Part shown: piece by piece, positions 9,830 through 20,358 of the stretch
Layout: every line of letters starts with the position of its first letter
Numbering within the stretch: the first letter of the stretch is position 1
From: a virus
Direction: 5' to 3' (one strand)
Length of the DNA stretch: 64,000 bases
IMG/VR virus record: IMGVR_UViG_3300017746_000002
Coordinates: 59,270-123,269 of that record
Notes under the pieces: generated by a model
Seen by the model: the letters and a program-made list of their open reading frames with translations, nothing else
Told to the model about the DNA's origin: nothing
The model's database searches: none
Translations under genes and position numbers: made by a program

Positions 9830-11548
9830 CTAACTTTTAGTTAGTGACTTCATGTACTCTACTGTATCTAAACCTGCTTTTTTAGAATCTTGATAATAAA
9901 CTCTATTAAGTTTATCATATATTCTTTTTAACTTTTTTTGATATGGTGTACCTTCTGCAGCACCACTTACGTGTGCCATATACAATGCTATCTGGTCATC
10001 TATAGGAATAACTTTATCATCTCCAAGTGTTACGTTTTTTACATTTGTATTTACATCAAGATCTTCAAATGTTATTTCTGGAGCAGAAGGAGGAGGTGTA
10101 GTTAATGCTTCTACATTAGGATCTGTTACTTCTTCATTAGGTATCATTCCTAGTGCGCTTAGATGTTTTAATCCTGAAGGTGATAATTTATCTCCGTTTC
10201 TATATTTTTTTATAAGTTTCTTTGTTAATTCATGAGCTCTTTGTTGATCATGTATTTGTTGAGCAATATCAATTATTTGAAAATTACCTGATCCATCTGC
10301 ATCATCTTTATCATAATACACTCTATCATCTATATCTTTATGTTTATAGTTTACATAAGGTAAGTTTCTTCCTTTATCAAAGTCTTTTTTAATAGTATAG
10401 TTACCTTGAGGTGTTTCAATCTTTTTTTCAGAACCCATTTGAAACTTAGGTAAGAAAGCACCATTACGCATCATATCTGCAATTACACCATCTTGGTTTT
10501 TAAGAGCAAGCTTTTCTTTATTGTAAGGAGATTGTTTAACAGAGCCACCATACTTAGCCATCATAGTATTACTACCATCATCTATTTCATCATTAGATGT
10601 AAATGTATTCATCATATCAACAACTTGATTATCATCAAACTGCTCTAATAATTGTTTATCTTTTATAAACTTATCTGGATTTTCTTTTATATAATCTATA
10701 TGTGATTGGTCAAACATAAAGTCTTCCTCAAAATTATATAAACCTGCTTTCCATAACTCATACCTTGTTGTATCTATGTCAGATTTAATTTCATAGCTTC
10801 TTGTATCATGAGGTATTTGTAAATTATTATCAGACCAAAGAAAATCACTTCCTTTCTCTCTAGTGATCTCTCTTTCACCCTCAGTCATTAAAAACTCTTG
10901 TGCAACGTTATCTTTAGTATTAGGATGATTAGCACCTAATGCATGAGAATATTCATTAACAAGAATACTATTAAATGGATCATAAGATAATTCATTATCT
11001 TCTGCCATTGTTACAGCTTGTCCTGGGTTTACTTTAACTATAGGATTTATATTACCTTCATCTTTATAATTAGGTCTTTTATAGCTAGATTGTAATCTAT
11101 CAAATTTCTCCTGTAGATTCATCATAGTGAATATATTAGCATCTTCACTATAATCCCTAGCATATATCTCTGCCCATTCTTCTTCTCCACTAAAGTCAAC
11201 TTCTGTATCTTCTAATCTTTTTAGTTTACCATCTCTTACTTTTTTCCATTCTTCTTCACCATGTAAATCTATTGCTCTACGTTTAAATAAATCACTATTT
11301 AAGTAAGCTGTAAAATAATCTTTGACTTCTGAACCTTCCTGAGCCATAGGTATTTCCCTTACCATATTTGTATCAAACTTATGAAGACCTGAGTTAGGAC
11401 CTAGAATAACATTATTAGCAAGTAAAGGCATGCTTACATCTGTCATATCTATAATTCCATCTGGTGTATGAATATCTAAGTATGGTCTATCCTTATAAGG
11501 AGAGTCATCTTTATATCCTTGTTTTGATATATCTTTTTGATCTTCCAT
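9830..11548 (-). CDS. Virion protein with degenerate zinc-metallopeptidase-like motif
   Basis: A 572-residue protein. Residues about 190-210 read ILVNEYSHALGANHP. This has the surroundings of a gluzincin-type HExxH helix, but Asn198 replaces the first His, giving NEYSH. A downstream helix near residue 250 (SYEIKSDIDTTRYELW) could supply the third ligand of such a fold. The recurring virion motif occurs near residues 66-72 (IPMAQEGSE), 330 (AKYGGSVKQSPY) and 358-370 (NGAFLPKFQMGSE). The gene overlaps the upstream gene as TAATG, so translation is probably coupled. Either it is an inactive peptidase-like structural protein or the zinc site is unconventional. The assignment to a peptidase fold is by motif only. 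Confidence 0.8.
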   Translation of the reverse strand: MEDQKDISKQGYKDDSPYKDRPYLDIHTPDGIIDMTDVSMPLLANNVILGPNSGLHKFDTNMVREIPMAQEGSEVKDYFTAYLNSDLFKRRAIDLHGEEEWKKVRDGKLKRLEDTEVDFSGEEEWAEIYARDYSEDANIFTMMNLQEKFDRLQSSYKRPNYKDEGNINPIVKVNPGQAVTMAEDNELSYDPFNSILVNEYSHALGANHPNTKDNVAQEFLMTEGEREITREKGSDFLWSDNNLQIPHDTRSYEIKSDIDTTRYELWKAGLYNFEEDFMFDQSHIDYIKENPDKFIKDKQLLEQFDDNQVVDMMNTFTSNDEIDDGSNTMMAKYGGSVKQSPYNKEKLALKNQDGVIADMMRNGAFLPKFQMGSEKKIETPQGNYTIKKDFDKGRNLPYVNYKHKDIDDRVYYDKDDADGSGNFQIIDIAQQIHDQQRAHELTKKLIKKYRNGDKLSPSGLKHLSALGMIPNEEVTDPNVEALTTPPPSAPEITFEDLDVNTNVKNVTLGDDKVIPIDDQIALYMAHVSGAAEGTPYQKKLKRIYDKLNRVYYQDSKKAGLDTVEYMKSLTKS

Positions 11549-14500
11549 TATCTCATTGAAATATTTAACTTAGTATTATTTAATCTTAATAACATTTTTC
11601 TATTTTCAGATTTAACTCTTCTTAGTAAGATGTGATTATAGTAATGTCTAAATTTCTTTCTTTGTGTTTGTGCTTTATTATAATTTAAATTAGCAGCATT
11701 AAGATTTCTTATATATCCATTCCATTGTGTATTAAACACTGTTTGTTGAGCTGCTGAAAATTCTCCTCTATCATTTGTAATATCCCAGAACTGGTTAAAT
11801 CTATATTTTTGTTCTTCTTTACTATATAATATATCTATAAAGCCTCCACCAATTATTGGGAATGTAGATGCTAATACAGGATTATTTTTAGGTGTAATGT
11901 TTAATCTTAATAATCCAGATACTTGTTCTGTATTATATATTATTGCTTCATCAAAATTCCAATCTAAATCATGGAATCTATCTTTACTTTCATTTTGATA
12001 TACATATGATTCTAACTGATATTCTAAACTTCTTATAGTTGTAACACTTTGACCACTATGTTCTATTAAGTCAACTTCCCACGGGTAGTCTATACCATAA
12101 TAATTAGCATATAAATCAGTTCTTGTATTGTGTCTCCATATAGAAGATCCTTGTATTTGAGCTCTACAATTTTTACAACTTGCATTACAAAACCCAGGAT
12201 CAATATATGTTAAACCATTTGGTGATCCATTAGAATCATATTCATAATCAAATAACTCTTGTGCAGTAAGACAAGGTGTACCATCATCCCATGATGTGTA
12301 CGCACCGTTTGATTGTTCACATTGATTTCTAAATGTTCCTAAACTGTTATTACTACCATTACCAGTACAACCACAATTAGATTGACCACATACAGTATAT
12401 TGATAATTACCAAAAGCATTTTGACCACAAGGTAAAACTAAATCATATCCTGTTGAGCAAACTTGACCATTAGTTAAAACTGAATCAACACAAGCAGAAG
12501 TACCTACACCAGCATCTGGAGTCATATTTATAAGAAGCAGATTTGTTAATCTTGGTACTGTAATTTGAATATCTTCACAACACTCTTCTTCAACTGGATC
12601 CCATGTATAGCCAGGAGGACAATTAATTTCTCCTTCTTTAGTTGTTAAAAAATGATTTATACTATTAAATGTTAAATCAGGATGCCAATCATGAAATGAA
12701 ATCCATGCTTTAGATTTAGGATCATAGCTAACAGTCCATGAAGCATCTTCAAAGAAACTAGAATCATTTAATTGTATTGGTGATTTATTAGGAGCTGCTT
12801 TACTACAACCAGGACCGGATATTCCAGATAAACAATCAAGATTTACATAAAAACCTCCTTCACAATCATCAAAACAAATACAATCAGTTGTTGGTTCATA
12901 ATCTTTTTTACTAAAATATATAATATCATTCATAGGATCATATACTGACTGTACACCTATTCCTGTAACTGGATTATCAGCAACTGAAGGACAATCTTCT
13001 ACATTAGGTAATGCAGATATTAATCTTGATGGTAAATATTTATTAAACCACCATTTCATTCCTTGATCAGATATAGCTGATAGACCTTTTGAACCATATT
13101 GAAATATTTTTCCTTGTGCTTGAGATACATAAAATAATCCCATAGGTGTATTAATAACACTTCTTGCGCTTTCACATGAACCATACTCATGTGATAAATC
13201 TGAGTTTGCTACATTTTGAAATGCTTGACTAAATAAACCTCCGTCACCAATAATAAGTTTAGTACCACCTTTGTCCATATTTAATGCGTCTACACCTTGA
13301 AACATTTGTGGAGATATTGTTGGAAATAATATTAATGCACCTGTTTTATTAATAGGTTTAATTGTATTAACTGTAGATTTAAAATCTCTAAAGTTTTTAC
13401 TAAGGAATATTCTCCAAAAGTCTTTATTAGCTTCTTTCTTTTGTTGTTTAAGTTTCTTTAATGTTACACCACCTGTTGGTAAAGAATATATTAATCTCTT
13501 AGGAAACTTTGTTAAACATGTCTCTGAAACATAAGGGTCATACCATCTAGGTTGTATTTCACCAAAAGATGTATTCCAAAATCTTTTTTGATTTAATGAT
13601 TTATCATATTTATAATAATTATCTACATCTTGAATTTTAGCATCAAACATAGTATTTATATCAGTATAATCTAAATAGTCATAATGACGTGTAGTTATAC
13701 TATCAGAGTAATCTCTATGTGCTACATTTATTTCAGATTCAACAAAGAAATCTTGTACACCATTGTTATGTGTATACATATAATGTTCAGTAACAACAAA
13801 CACACCACCACTATTATCTGTATCTGTAGCAGCTTCATAAGGTGGATCAGGAGTTTCATAATCTACATTATCAAAACTTTGAGGAATAGGAGTACCACCT
13901 GATATATTAATTTGAAAATCAGCTCTACTTTGGCCTTCATAACCTGTTGATGTACCATCACCACCAATATATGAAAATAATCCTCCTTTGCTTCCTGAAT
14001 TACCTCCTTGTATTGTGTGTATATTATACTTAAGTGGGAATGTTGAACAAAGAGTTGATGTTCTACTTGTACCGCCATGTACTATTGTTACAGTATCAAA
14101 ATTTTGTTTAGGTAGTAGTTGATTAACATTAGTTGTTGAACCACCACTAGGTATTGGATTAGGAGTTACATTTCCAGGTGGTTTTAACCATGAGTATCTG
14201 TTATCAACTACATATTCAAAACCTCCAGTATTCCAATTATATACTGCAGCTAAACCAAATACAGAAGCTTCTAATGACATAGTTTGATTTACATATCCTG
14301 GTTTTTCAGTACCAGCACTTCCTCCTTCTATACTACTTCCAAAATTTTGGGCATTTGGAGTTCCATCACAACCTCCATTAATTGCATTATTTTGATAATG
14401 TCTATCAGCTTGACCTCCTATTCCATTAACCTTAAAAAAATTTTTATCAGTTAAAGGTCCGCTTATTGCACTACCCGCTCCATTTTGAAGTTCACCTCTT

Positions 14501-17500
14501 TTATATTCTCCACTTATTACACCTTGCACATCTCTAACATCTGTTGGGTCATCTGGATGTGTTATTGTTATAACATCTGTAACACCATTAAAAGAAACTA
14601 CATTCTGAGTTGCAGATTTTATATTAACATTAATATTTACTACTCCCGTTAACTTAAGAACAGAATAATTTTGATGCCATTTATATATAGGATCACCATT
14701 AGCATCTGTAACAGTAGGCATTGTACCATTTGCTTGACCACCTGTTCCTAATACATTTCCTGATTGTGTCCAAGCTTTTGCTTGATCATTACATGTAGTT
14801 GCTTGGAATGTTATATATGAATCTACCCAAGCAGCACCACTAAGAGCTCCTGTATAAACAGCATTTGCATTTGCATAATTATTAAATAGATTACCATTAT
14901 TAAGAGGCGGAAGTGTAGAATCTGGTTGTATACAAGATGGTAAACAAGGATTAGAACCTGTATAACACGGGCCCAGTGTATTCCAACAATCATTACATGT
15001 ACAGGATACTCCATCACCATCTTCAGGAAGTTCCCATGCACCATTTGCCCATGTATTAGCTGTTTCAATTACATGAGGTGTATAAAGTCCTGGACCTCCA
15101 GCACCAGGTGTAGAATTAGTATTTATACTATCAATAAGTAATTCATTTGTAGTATCATAACTTGCTGTTATTCCACCTGTAGGAGAATTATTAGGATCAA
15201 AATTACCTGCTCCTGAAAATGTAGCGCTACTTCCTTCACAAACAATTGCACCAGGTCCATCAAGATGGTATAAATCTCCAGGAGTATGTCCTCTCCAGTC
15301 AAAAGTAAGATCAGTAATAGGTTTAATATACTCATCCATTCTAAACTTATTAGAATCTAACCAGTATCTTGGATAAGGAACATTAGGATAATTCTTATAA
15401 TCCCAAGCAATTCCGTCTGGTTCACCATCTTTTAGAAAGTCCCAGAAAAAAGGCATACTAGTTTTTTCAGTATATCTGTTTATATATACATCTCCACCCC
15501 AATGAACTTCTGACCATCCACCATTAGTAGTAATTGTTGTTCCAGCAACTAAAGAATCATGACTAAAATAATTACAATCACCACCTGCAGGTTGCATTAA
15601 TATATTATCTATTTGTCCATATTGGTTATCTATATTTACTTTTAGTGCTGCATAATTTACTGCAATAGGTTTACATGTTTGTACTCCTGGTGAATACCAT
15701 GTAACTGTTGCACCTGTTCCATCATCACGTGTAGGATTTTGGCAATCATTACATAGACCATCACCAATAGTAAACTTAGAAAAATCATTACCATTAGGAT
15801 CTAAAAGACCACCATAAGTACCATCTATTACTGTTCCACCTGGACCTGTACTTCCAGCTCCAGTTAAATTTTGTGTGCTTAATACTACTGTTGATTGTCT
15901 TCTTAAATTATTAATCATCACATTTCCTGGAAATGCAGAAAACGCTTGTTTTATATATCTTGCATCTTCAACATTTCTTCTCCATGCAGTATCATCCATA
16001 CCAAAAGGTTGCATTATATCATTAGAAACATCTGCACCACTCCATGTAAGAGGAGGTAATATAACTTCTTCATTATAAAAACCGTGAGATATATACTTAT
16101 ATACATGATCTTGATATGATACAAGATTTCTAATGAGATCTAATATTTTATCACCACCCGTAGCAACATAATTAAGGAATGCAAATATACCTGTAATCAT
16201 TGCCATAAGTCTTGGAACACCTGTAAAGTCTGTCCCTCTCATTGTTATTGTCTTTTCACTACCTGATGCAGCACCTGTTAATCCTGTTGCTCCACTTTCA
16301 GCTGCGTTAAATGCTGGTATTGCTATTTGTTTTGCATCACGTCCAAAACCTAAAACAGTAGCACCATCAAGAACCATATCTAAAGCTCCTTTTGCAATAT
16401 ATGTTAAACCCATACCTACTAAGTGAAATACAGAATTGGCAAGAGATAAACCATTACCTACAATAGGAAATGGAGATAAAGCTGTACCAGAACCTAATGC
16501 TTTTACATCAGACATACCAGCAGGGTTTTGTCCTGCACCTGTTATTGATAAATCTTCTGGTCCTCTCATTTGGTTAATTGCATAACCAACACCAATAATA
16601 GCTGCTACAAAAACAGCTCTTTTCTTTATAAGTTTAAATCTAGGATGTTCTTCTGATCTTTTAAAGTTTCCTAATTGTTTTCCTCTTATTGTTTTATATA
16701 ATTTTATTTCACTAGGATTTAAAAACATTCTTGAAAACATTGTATCTGGAGAATGGAATGTAAAATAATCACGTGTTATTTCACCTAGCCCTCTAGTATC
16801 TGTAGATGAATGTTTAGTTGGATCTACTAAGAAGTTATCTTCAATACCATCATACCAGGGTCTGTTTGAAATTAACTCTCCTTGATTTCTATTTAAAAGA
16901 TAAGGATCCGTATGTAAATCATTATATGGATAGTTAGGAAATACACCCCATGATCTATCAGCTTGTCTTGGTCCATCATCACTGTATAATTGACTTGTTG
17001 TAGTATCTCTTTCATAGGTAAACATATTTCTAATAATACCTTTTGCTAGAATAGATTTATTACCACTTCTACTTCCTGTTAATATTTCATAACCAACTAT
17101 CCCTGGAATAAGTGTTCCATTATTATCTACTGGTGGATATATGTTATCAAACTTAGCTCCTAGTATATTTATAAACTCTCCTGTTACACCATTAACTGTT
17201 GGACTTAAAAGTGCTGCATCAGTTCCTAGTAATGTTTCATCAGGAAACTTATGATGTCTAATTGGTTGACCACATAAGTCATGATTAGGTATTCCTGTAG
17301 TTGGATTTACAGTACCATAATTAGACCAAGCATGTTCACTAGAATTCCATCTTATAGGATCATGTGGATATAACTCTGTAGATTGCCAGTAACCCATATG
17401 ACCTTCACCCGTTTTAACACCGCCAAATTTTTCATCTTTTATATCACCAATATCTCCTGCTGCAATTGAGTTAGCTGTATTTATACCTTCAAAATAAAGT

Positions 17501-18774
17501 TCTTGAGAACCATTTGGAGCAATGTTAATTCCAGTTACATTAAGTGGATCATTTGTTTGTAAAGGAGGATTTGGAACATATCCCGGTAAGTTTGAAGCAA
17601 CATCACCCGGTGGTTTACCTGGAATGTGATATGCTTTAGATTTATCACCTGTATTATATATCCATCTTATAAAGAAAGCATACTGTTCATCCCTCATAAA
17701 AGAAGGCTTGTTACCTCCGTTTGTATAATATGTTGAAGGGTATCTCCATGACTCCCAATGAGCATGTATTAAGTTTGCTAATGGTTGATAATTAAAATCA
17801 AACTTTTCTGTAGGTTGTGATCTAATTAAATAATCATTAACAACATACATCCCATCTGATTTTTCATATACAGGATTTCTTACTATTAATGCTAGGTCAG
17901 TTAAAACTTCTAATCTACCATCAATATAATCAATGTTTATTGTTGTTTGTTCAGTGCTATAATATCCAACAATTCTTGTACTAATAGCATTGTGAGTTTT
18001 AAATCTTATTACAAGTTGAAAGTTATCAAAGTCTTTATCAAGATTACTAATATTAATATCTAATGAACCTGAAGGACCACTATGATTCCATAATGATTGT
18101 AAGTTTGATATACCAACATAATCACCTATAACTTGATTATCTAATGTATATGCAATAAAAGCTTGATATGTACCATTAACTAAAGATCCTCCTTCTTCTG
18201 CTTTTGATAATGTTATACAAGGTATATCCATGTAAGGAGCTAGTCTTATAGCATCACAATCTAAATCTGTAGTATATTGTACATCACATGGATCTATAAT
18301 AGGAGTAACAGGTTTATAAGGAACATTATCTAAATTTAAAACTCTTGAAGGGTTTAAAGCATCATCCCAATATACTAACCATTGACAATCATAATTTTCT
18401 TTTGAAACACCAACAATTAAATGATCAGTACTAAAGTTAAGACATCCGTCATTTACAATAGGTTTATACTCACATCTGCTGTCATCAAATCTACCAATTT
18501 CTGAATTTATATTATCAGTAGAAAAAATAGCCCATATATCTCCATATAAATGAATACCGCCTATTATTTTATAAGGTATAGTGACACATTGTAAATTTGC
18601 AGGTTCATTTCCAATAACACCTACATCACCATCAATAGAATTATTTATAGCATTACGTGCATGATTCCAATTTTGTTTGGACATGTAACTTGCATCAGAA
18701 TCTTTTATCATCCCTTTCGGGGTTAAATTAGTTTCTGTTGTAGAAGTTGGTTGATTTTGTTTTTTCTTTGCCAT
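11548..18774 (-). CDS. Tail nozzle-like / giant tail protein
   Basis: A 2408-residue protein. Residues 17-60 (MIKDSDASYMSKQNWNHARN, then DGDVGVIGNEPANL) resemble the start of podovirus tail nozzle proteins (T7 gp12-like), where a disordered start is followed by 'DA-N-...-G-V-...-N-x-x-G/A-N' and beta-propeller blades. Much of the rest is beta-rich, with Tyr/Trp/Gly/Asn-rich repeats. A hydrophobic Ala/Gly-rich insertion lies near residues 715-890 (FVAAIIGVGYAI; MAMITGIFAFLNYVA). Cys-rich stretches follow, including CPPGYTWDPVEEECC near residue 2065. The length is several times that of typical nozzles, so extra domains have been added. It is the first of the low-complexity giant group and ends in a TAATG overlap with the next gene. 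The nozzle role is inferred from the N-terminal signature and from neighbouring connector candidates. Confidence 0.8.
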   Translation of the reverse strand: MAKKKQNQPTSTTETNLTPKGMIKDSDASYMSKQNWNHARNAINNSIDGDVGVIGNEPANLQCVTIPYKIIGGIHLYGDIWAIFSTDNINSEIGRFDDSRCEYKPIVNDGCLNFSTDHLIVGVSKENYDCQWLVYWDDALNPSRVLNLDNVPYKPVTPIIDPCDVQYTTDLDCDAIRLAPYMDIPCITLSKAEEGGSLVNGTYQAFIAYTLDNQVIGDYVGISNLQSLWNHSGPSGSLDINISNLDKDFDNFQLVIRFKTHNAISTRIVGYYSTEQTTINIDYIDGRLEVLTDLALIVRNPVYEKSDGMYVVNDYLIRSQPTEKFDFNYQPLANLIHAHWESWRYPSTYYTNGGNKPSFMRDEQYAFFIRWIYNTGDKSKAYHIPGKPPGDVASNLPGYVPNPPLQTNDPLNVTGINIAPNGSQELYFEGINTANSIAAGDIGDIKDEKFGGVKTGEGHMGYWQSTELYPHDPIRWNSSEHAWSNYGTVNPTTGIPNHDLCGQPIRHHKFPDETLLGTDAALLSPTVNGVTGEFINILGAKFDNIYPPVDNNGTLIPGIVGYEILTGSRSGNKSILAKGIIRNMFTYERDTTTSQLYSDDGPRQADRSWGVFPNYPYNDLHTDPYLLNRNQGELISNRPWYDGIEDNFLVDPTKHSSTDTRGLGEITRDYFTFHSPDTMFSRMFLNPSEIKLYKTIRGKQLGNFKRSEEHPRFKLIKKRAVFVAAIIGVGYAINQMRGPEDLSITGAGQNPAGMSDVKALGSGTALSPFPIVGNGLSLANSVFHLVGMGLTYIAKGALDMVLDGATVLGFGRDAKQIAIPAFNAAESGATGLTGAASGSEKTITMRGTDFTGVPRLMAMITGIFAFLNYVATGGDKILDLIRNLVSYQDHVYKYISHGFYNEEVILPPLTWSGADVSNDIMQPFGMDDTAWRRNVEDARYIKQAFSAFPGNVMINNLRRQSTVVLSTQNLTGAGSTGPGGTVIDGTYGGLLDPNGNDFSKFTIGDGLCNDCQNPTRDDGTGATVTWYSPGVQTCKPIAVNYAALKVNIDNQYGQIDNILMQPAGGDCNYFSHDSLVAGTTITTNGGWSEVHWGGDVYINRYTEKTSMPFFWDFLKDGEPDGIAWDYKNYPNVPYPRYWLDSNKFRMDEYIKPITDLTFDWRGHTPGDLYHLDGPGAIVCEGSSATFSGAGNFDPNNSPTGGITASYDTTNELLIDSINTNSTPGAGGPGLYTPHVIETANTWANGAWELPEDGDGVSCTCNDCWNTLGPCYTGSNPCLPSCIQPDSTLPPLNNGNLFNNYANANAVYTGALSGAAWVDSYITFQATTCNDQAKAWTQSGNVLGTGGQANGTMPTVTDANGDPIYKWHQNYSVLKLTGVVNINVNIKSATQNVVSFNGVTDVITITHPDDPTDVRDVQGVISGEYKRGELQNGAGSAISGPLTDKNFFKVNGIGGQADRHYQNNAINGGCDGTPNAQNFGSSIEGGSAGTEKPGYVNQTMSLEASVFGLAAVYNWNTGGFEYVVDNRYSWLKPPGNVTPNPIPSGGSTTNVNQLLPKQNFDTVTIVHGGTSRTSTLCSTFPLKYNIHTIQGGNSGSKGGLFSYIGGDGTSTGYEGQSRADFQINISGGTPIPQSFDNVDYETPDPPYEAATDTDNSGGVFVVTEHYMYTHNNGVQDFFVESEINVAHRDYSDSITTRHYDYLDYTDINTMFDAKIQDVDNYYKYDKSLNQKRFWNTSFGEIQPRWYDPYVSETCLTKFPKRLIYSLPTGGVTLKKLKQQKKEANKDFWRIFLSKNFRDFKSTVNTIKPINKTGALILFPTISPQMFQGVDALNMDKGGTKLIIGDGGLFSQAFQNVANSDLSHEYGSCESARSVINTPMGLFYVSQAQGKIFQYGSKGLSAISDQGMKWWFNKYLPSRLISALPNVEDCPSVADNPVTGIGVQSVYDPMNDIIYFSKKDYEPTTDCICFDDCEGGFYVNLDCLSGISGPGCSKAAPNKSPIQLNDSSFFEDASWTVSYDPKSKAWISFHDWHPDLTFNSINHFLTTKEGEINCPPGYTWDPVEEECCEDIQITVPRLTNLLLINMTPDAGVGTSACVDSVLTNGQVCSTGYDLVLPCGQNAFGNYQYTVCGQSNCGCTGNGSNNSLGTFRNQCEQSNGAYTSWDDGTPCLTAQELFDYEYDSNGSPNGLTYIDPGFCNASCKNCRAQIQGSSIWRHNTRTDLYANYYGIDYPWEVDLIEHSGQSVTTIRSLEYQLESYVYQNESKDRFHDLDWNFDEAIIYNTEQVSGLLRLNITPKNNPVLASTFPIIGGGFIDILYSKEEQKYRFNQFWDITNDRGEFSAAQQTVFNTQWNGYIRNLNAANLNYNKAQTQRKKFRHYYNHILLRRVKSENRKMLLRLNNTKLNISMR

Positions 18775-18776
18775 GG

Positions 18777-19685
18777 TTATCTATGTGGTGCAGTGCTTCT
18801 AAACATATCATAATAATTATGATACTGCGCTCTTCTGTTAACTTCCCATATTTTTCTATATTCAGCAAAGTTAGGTGTATTTACAAAACCTAATGCTGTA
18901 TTTCTAGCAGCTCTTAATTTCTGCTCAATCATTCCTATTTGATTAACCACATTTTCACCATCAAACATCATGTTTTCTAGTATTCTTTGTTTTAATGCAT
19001 ATTCATAATACTCATTACAATATGGATGATCAAGAGTTAAAAGTTTACCTGAACTATCTTCCATTGTTCCTTGATAATTTATATATACTTTTCCTGAATT
19101 AAAATTAGTTAATAAATAACCATCTTTAATTTCTGCTGTATCAGCAGCTCTTGTAGATAAGTTAGGACAATCACAATGTACACCCTGAAGACTAGATATT
19201 CTTAAAGGAAGAAATACTGAATATTCTCTCCATTGTTCTGGACCTACATATTGTAATACTACATATTGACTATTATATGTTGTTGTTCCCTTAGTTTTTG
19301 TTGGACATGTTTGTATTACACAAACGTCTTTACAGTCTTTAGGGTCAAGACACATATCACCTCCTCCTGGATCAGGAGTATATTTAGGTTGTGTAGTATC
19401 AACATGTGTTCCTGATGGTAATGTATTATTTACTTTATACTTTCCACATATTGATCCAAAATTAAGAACATTAAAGTTTGATGGAAGTTTAGCTTTTTTA
19501 TTTTCTACATCTAGTACTGCATCATTTGTTCTTTGTATTCTAAGACCTAAATCATAATTTACTCTTTGTACAACTTTAATTAATTGTTGAGGTTCAATAT
19601 GACCCTCAAGATTATAAGTTCTAAAATCTATCTTAACGTCTTCAAGAAGTTGGTCAAATGTCCTATATTTATGTGATACGCTCAT
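18777..19685 (-). CDS. Head-tail connector / ring protein candidate
   Basis: A 302-residue protein. The helical N-terminus (YRTFDQLLEDVKIDF... QQLIKVVQRVNYDLGLRIQ) and C-terminal helices (EYYEYALKQRILENMMFDGE) flank a beta-rich centre holding a Cys-rich loop near residues 105-135. This layout, an alpha-helical adaptor start followed by a beta domain, is common in connector and ring proteins of crAss-like and other podovirus-type phages. The gene sits between another connector-like gene and the nozzle-like giant. Its ATG overlaps the preceding stop as TAATG. No direct sequence signature proves the function. Confidence 0.8.
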   Translation of the reverse strand: MSVSHKYRTFDQLLEDVKIDFRTYNLEGHIEPQQLIKVVQRVNYDLGLRIQRTNDAVLDVENKKAKLPSNFNVLNFGSICGKYKVNNTLPSGTHVDTTQPKYTPDPGGGDMCLDPKDCKDVCVIQTCPTKTKGTTTYNSQYVVLQYVGPEQWREYSVFLPLRISSLQGVHCDCPNLSTRAADTAEIKDGYLLTNFNSGKVYINYQGTMEDSSGKLLTLDHPYCNEYYEYALKQRILENMMFDGENVVNQIGMIEQKLRAARNTALGFVNTPNFAEYRKIWEVNRRAQYHNYYDMFRSTAPHR

Positions 19686-20356
19686 TATCTATTTGGGTTT
19701 TGTTTATTATCTGAATCTTCTCCAGGAATTTTCATTGTATTAAATGCAACATTTAAGATCTGACTTTCTATTTCTGAAAATAAAAACTCAGGTATATAAA
19801 TTGTTTTTAAATACATAGGAACACAATCATCTTCTGTATCACATGTCCACTTTGATATATCTCCTTCAAACACACCTTCTAATTTAATAGCATCCCAATC
19901 TACATTTGGTAAATATAAATATTCATTTAAGTACCAAAAATATTTAGTAGTATTATACTTAAAAGATGTACTTCTTGTCATAGAAGCATATGTAGAAGGA
20001 TCAGTAGGTTCTATTTTTATACTACCGTCTATTGATGTTACACTTCTAATTAAAGGTCCCCAATATCCTTCCATAAATGTTGGAAGTTTGTGTTTGGTCC
20101 TCATAATTGTTGAACCACTTTCTATCCCTACACATCCTGCCTCAACCTTATCTATCTCAATAAGCTCAATAAAATTAAGAGATTGCCAAACGCTATTAAA
20201 CTTCATAAGCTTATTAGCATTATCTTGCCTTCTCATTAACAGTTGTGCATACTTTAGTATAAGACTGTAGATATATCTATCAGTCATAAATGCATCCTGA
20301 ACCTCAGCCTTTAATTGACCTCTTATTCTTGAGACGGCTTCTCCTATAGTAGTCAT
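19685..20356 (-). CDS. Head-tail connector / adaptor candidate
   Basis: A 223-residue protein starting MTTIGEAVSRIRGQLKAEVQ, then helices (MTDRYIYSLILKYAQLLMRR) and a beta-rich part with paired Cys residues (CDTEDDC). The opening helices and the size match adaptor or ring proteins that sit under the portal in podoviruses of Bacteroidota. The gene follows the 172-residue gene by two bases and overlaps the next by one base. All four genes from here to the nozzle-like protein probably form one translational unit. The function is inferred from layout. Confidence 0.8.
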   Translation of the reverse strand: MTTIGEAVSRIRGQLKAEVQDAFMTDRYIYSLILKYAQLLMRRQDNANKLMKFNSVWQSLNFIELIEIDKVEAGCVGIESGSTIMRTKHKLPTFMEGYWGPLIRSVTSIDGSIKIEPTDPSTYASMTRSTSFKYNTTKYFWYLNEYLYLPNVDWDAIKLEGVFEGDISKWTCDTEDDCVPMYLKTIYIPEFLFSEIESQILNVAFNTMKIPGEDSDNKQNPNR

Positions 20357-20358
20357 AT

